A stretch of 64,000 nucleotides of DNA from Agapanthus africanus (lineage: Eukaryota > Streptophyta > Magnoliopsida > Asparagales > Amaryllidaceae). This document shows, in pieces, positions 59,633 through 64,000 of the stretch. Below the pieces are notes generated by a model. That model was not told where the DNA came from. It did not search any database and saw nothing but the letters and a program-made list of their open reading frames with translations. The translations under genes were made by a program, and so were the position numbers. The DNA lies in NCBI GenBank assembly GCA_030015575.1, contig CM057342.1:263586867-263650866 (forward strand), given 5' to 3'. The number at the start of each line of letters is the position of its first letter. Position 1 is the first letter of the stretch.

Positions 59633-61833
59633 TGTAGGGTTACTAGGCACACTCAAGAGGTTCCACAAGGCATCAACCATGCCAAATTCAAATTTTCCGG
59701 TGCCAAGAAACCCTAAACTAGATCGTTAACTAGAGATTAGGCAAAAGAACATGCAAGCAAACTACTTTGCTACTAAGTGAATGGAAATACAACCTTTGTA
59801 GATCCGGTCCTCCACTTCTAAAGCTCCGTGTTGACGTCCCTCCACTGTGATCATCGGGATCCCGGACTCTAGCGATGGTTTCGTCGGAGAAATGATCGGG
59901 CTAGGTCATTGACTTCGAGGCTGAAGATGATCTACGTCGGGGAGACTCAAACTCAAGCTTTTCCTTCACTTGGTCAAAAACTTTGTGAAGAGAACACCCT
60001 ATACTACATGGCAAGTGGTAGAGGATGAAGAAATAGGAAGTGGGTTCACTTTAGAATTGGATTTCTCACTCTTTTTCTCATGGCACCATTGGAGCTCTCA
60101 AGCTTTTGTGAGCTTGATGAAGATGAAGAAGAAGAAAAGAATAATATGAATACTTATCCTTTTAATCATGGCACCATGTTTGAGTTAAGCCCTCATGCTT
60201 AACTCATGTAGAGATTTAACCAAAGCAATAGGTTAAGAGTTGGGTTAGCTAATATCTTAAACAAATGACAAAAAGAGTTGACTTTGTCAATATTCATCAA
60301 GCTTCATGAAGCTTGATAACTTTGACCAAAGTCATACTATTTTGTTATATGCTTAAGAAAATAGTAAACCCTAATCTAACCTTGATTTGGTTCAAGTCTC
60401 ATACACTCAACTTGTTTGTATCATCAAACATGATACAAACATGTACACTTGCATATATCACATATAAACAATGTGCACATCCAAGTGAGAAAATCAATCT
60501 TAAGTGAACCAATACTTGTTAATGTAAAGTAATATATCAAATATATAATTATACATTAAATCATTAAATCAACACTTGATTTAACGATCCGGTCATATCG
60601 CATATAACCGACTAATATCAATAGTAACAACTTATCGAATCAACACTTGATCCGATAACCCGGCTATATCGCATACAACCGATCAATGTCATAATTCGTG
60701 AGAATATAATTCAGTATCACATACTGGTATTATTCTCGGTCCCGCACATATCTCATATGCGCTCCTATTTTGTTTCGCTTGAGCCAGAAAACCCCTGTGT
60801 TGGACTCTAAAGACTCGTCAATACGCCGGTAGTGGGCGATGATCATATCAAACACCCACAGGCCGCAAGCGGTCTGCTAAACGTAACGGCCACCCGGGTA
60901 TTAAGCGATCAGAAGATCAACGAGCAAGCCTGCTCACACTCCTGTGAATCCAACCAGTAACACTACCGTACAGTCCGGTCTATTCGTCTGATATGTCGCA
61001 TATCTCGTCTAGGGGTGGTAAACGTCAGACCCCAATAACTCGATAAGTCGTGTCGATATGAGGCTCATAACGGGTCGAGAAACTACTGGTAACACTTACC
61101 AGTAAATCCCTAAAGCAGCCTTGGCCAAAGACTTCCTGTTATAGCCAATCGAGCACTGCGCAACATCAAATCCCTATACCGGGAGAGACGAAACCCCTCA
61201 TATCGCTCATTGCCTCCATGTGACTCGGGACTGTACCCAAAAGCCACCTTTTTGCACGCCCTCTTGGATGTGGTATGATGGAAATCAAAGCACAGTGGGA
61301 ATCACACAAGACTCTATGACGATCTCGGGTCTACAGACTAACCTGTACCAGTGTCACCAGAGAACTGCCATCTGACGTAAGGTATAATACCATCTAGGAG
61401 TTCTCGGCGAGTCCTTCCAGTGTACCCAGTTTTTACTGAGCACCCGTATATCATCTCTGATGTCAAACACCAATGGATATGGGATCATCCATCGCCCATC
61501 TATATGGGTTGAGAAGCTACACGCTAGTCTACTCTGGTATATCGATGCCCCGTCTCGATACACCCACGACTAGGGACATTGAAGGATGTACTTATGGACT
61601 ACCATGTCCCTACTAGTATGATCCGCATCATAGTCCAGGTAGTCAAGTACACATCCTAAGGGCTTTACCAACATGTAACAGAGAGACAATCAGTGTACAC
61701 GTTAAGGTAAAGTGTAACCAGATAGCATACTATCATATCGAGCAAGAAAGTCATCCCTATATATATCCAAGCATCCACTACAATATACATATTATGTATA
61801 GTAATAGCCTCTAGGGCATACATATAACTAACA
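59633..61833 (-). repeat. Element H 5' LTR
   Basis: 2201 bp, collinear with 40943-43161 apart from the 18-bp indel and scattered substitutions. TTC/GAA palindromic array near 60293-60317. Followed by CTCAC. Confidence 0.94.
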
Positions 61834-62096
61834 CTCACTGGGGGTGAGTACATCGGACGGACTCGCTGAGAACCTCTAGATGGTATTATACCTATCGTCA
61901 GACAGCGGTTCTCTTGTGACATGTGTACAGGTTAGTCTTTAGACATGAGATCATCATTTGTCTCATGTAAGTTCCTACTGTGCTTTGATCACTACCCTAC
62001 CACGGCTCTACTAAGTCATTCAAACAGGTTTTGGTTAGGTACAGTCCCGAGCTACATGGAGGCAGTGAGTGATTGTCAGGAATTCGTCTCTCCAGG
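61834..62096 (+). repeat. LTR G, second part
   Basis: Resumes LTR G after H, matching the middle of the other LTRs up to the CGTCTCTCC stretch, where K begins. Confidence 0.82.
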
Positions 62097-64000
62097 TGTC
62101 ACGCCCCGCTTCCCAAAATACGGAATACAAGGGGTTGACAAGGCCAGCCATGCTCCTACGGTCAAGGAAATGTCCTGCCGTAATCACACTTCGGCTTCTA
62201 GTTTTAACTGGCAATCAGTAAATAACACGCAAGTAATGAGAAATGCAGTAACTTAAACAAAACAATGTAAAGAACTGACCTGAGGGGAAACAAACGGGAT
62301 ATAACTCCGGATAGCAAGTCGAGGTGTCTGTGATATACGTCTAGTCCTGGTCCAAGCTAAATCTTCTCCTCACACTGAGCATGCATACTCAGGTCGTCAG
62401 AGCGACACAATCGCAATATAATACATAAAATCATGTAACAATTCTAACAGTGATAATGGTTATGTATAACAGTAGATCAATGGCAGTATGGATATGAACA
62501 TGCAGTAATCAATGCAGCGGACGGTAAAAGCAGTAGAATGATATGTCACGTATGTCAACACAGTAAGTAAGATATATCAATGCCAGTATCCCTATCAGTC
62601 TGTAAGTCTCATTGTACATGTCACTAAGCCTATCGTCAGTCCAAGTGTGAGAGTCAACCTCTCGCGAGTGTCCTCCACCCAAGGGTAGAACCTAAGGGCA
62701 AGGGACCACGGGCCCAACATGTATATCACGGTGATAATCACATACCCTGTAAATCTCCATATATCTCCCTAAATATATAAGCCGGCATGGGACTCCCGAG
62801 ATTCTGTTGAACTCACACTTAAACTACTCCACACCCCGTGGTCTACATCAAACGCTAACCATAACCCTAAATACCAGTCGGTCTGTGACAAGTCTGCGCG
62901 AGAACTGGAAACAGGACCTCCATCAAGCACATCCCGACTAATACCTAAGATAAATGGCAGTGTCTGGTGCCTTATCTATGAGACCCGTGCAAGAGCTTCC
63001 ATAAGTGTCCCATTCCACTTATAGTCACACGTACACGTGTCCCACAGACGTCGACAATGCAATATAATAATAAGGGTCACTGATTGTGTACAAGTACGTA
63101 TCACTTTCACTTATTCACTGATACACGTACTTGCCACAATCATCACTAATACCTAACACTGGGTAATGCACGTTATCACTAGGTTATCAATGCAATGACA
63201 TGTGTATGATATGATGCATAAACAATATATAAAGCATGTTTAGGATGTCCTGAATCAATAACCTACCACTTGCATAATTTATCATAAATCATACGGTTAC
63301 AATTTAGTGAGACGATGAATAGATAATAATTAGTATGTTCAATTATCTATCCATCGAATTTAGTTTCACACCAATCGGGTTTCAGGATCACTAATTATAG
63401 CCATTTCATTTTAAGCGTTCACGGCTGGAAATCCAGTTTCAGAATCAGAAATCCGTTTCGCAGCGCATTTTAATCCCAATTGGGATCTGATTTTAGCGAT
63501 GCTGCAGTTGGATGAAATCTAGTGTTTTCAGCAAGGTATTCAACGCAATAGACGGATCTTCAATCGCATCTGCACGTCAGGAGTTATACACTGTTTAACA
63601 TTAATATGTCATCTCAGAATCTGTTCTGGACTGTTATACGTCCACATCTATTAAATTGCCGATTAAATAACAAACGATAAAGAAATAGGATGGAACCACT
63701 TGTATTTTCTAGCTAACAGATTCACCAATAGTAAACAGTGGAGTTCCGTAACCTACTAGTTAAGGAAACAGGGTGGTGTTCAGTACGGGACAGCAACCTA
63801 CAACTGGAGTCACTCTGGACTGCAGTCCAGAGTCGTACTCCGACCCTAATTTTGTCACAGTTTAAGTACAGAAATATCTTGAAACTAGTATAGGGTTAAA
63901 GTTCGTCGAGTTGTCTACGATTTGAGCCCTCGAACGCATCATTCCAGTATGTGTATAATTTATGGCGATTTTAACGGTTTTCAGGTACAGGGAAATTCCA
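62097..64000. mobile_element. Insertion K: unidentified LTR-like sequence, incomplete
   Basis: At 62097 the G LTR breaks off and a new sequence starts TGTCACGCCCCGC, a start often seen in Ty3-type LTRs and their reverse complements. It runs to the window end without a recognisable protein, primer site or second LTR. CCAGG (62092-62096) would be the left target duplication. Strand and family are open. Confidence 0.5.

Larger units (their letters stand above)
40943..61833 (-). mobile_element. Element H: defective copia element split by I
   Basis: Minus strand: 5' LTR 59633-61833, primer site 59619-59631, leader 56681-59618 plus 46101-46304, decayed pol 43162-46100, 3' LTR 40943-43161. Target duplication CTCAC at 40938-40942 and 61834-61838. 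The leader is split by I with its own duplication TGAGG. Without I it is about 10.5 kb. LTRs are nearly identical apart from an 18-bp indel. Confidence 0.94.

Overview
The window is plant repeat DNA: nested Ty1/Copia LTR retrotransposons from end to end. I found no host gene, tRNA or rRNA. The copia domain order (protease, GAG-pre-integrase, integrase, RT, RNase H), an initiator-tRNA-Met primer site beside most 5' LTRs, 5-bp target duplications and telobox/W-box rich LTRs point to a flowering plant with a repeat-rich genome. The protein resembles the Angela/Tork group of copia elements from memory of that family; the species cannot be told.

Layout. 1-4080: 3' part of an old plus-strand element (E). 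4081-4249: unassigned. 4250-8908: truncated minus-strand element (D). 8909-37525: a minus-strand element (B) whose body has been split by a solo LTR (S, 9302-10754), by a young plus-strand element with an open pol (J, 12380-22113) and by a defective minus-strand element (C, 23568-32800). 37526-38051: end of a plus-strand LTR (L). 38052-40457: old minus-strand internal DNA (F). 40458-40942 and 61834-62096: a plus-strand LTR (G) split by minus-strand element H (40943-61833), which is itself split by plus-strand element I (46305-56675). 62097-64000: start of a different, LTR-like insertion (K). Exact 5-bp target duplications support S (GGGCA), J (ATAAT), C (GCAAT), H (CTCAC) and I (TGAGG).

How the parts work. 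J has two 2101-bp LTRs, primer site, polypurine tract and a 1082-codon pol with all expected catalytic residues, but no gag. No copy in the window shows gag. The place where gag would lie, between primer site and pol, is a 2.2-3.1 kb noncoding leader. Across copies this leader keeps the same series of RNA hairpins while their stems change on both sides: a GC-rich palindromic hairpin near the primer site, a CGTTAG-type hairpin, a two-hairpin module usually present twice, and a 14-15 nt hairpin present three times whose loop differs between elements but is the same in all three copies within an element. This conserved, covarying leader is the most unusual thing in the window and the best candidate for an undescribed system (packaging, dimerisation, translation or splicing control).

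C, H and I share the same broken pol, including one common deletion in RNase H, yet have paired LTRs and target duplications. They therefore look like a non-autonomous lineage that spread while already defective, presumably with proteins supplied in trans. Several LTRs carry heat-shock-element-like or W-box clusters ahead of a TATA-like stretch, which suggests stress-responsive transcription.
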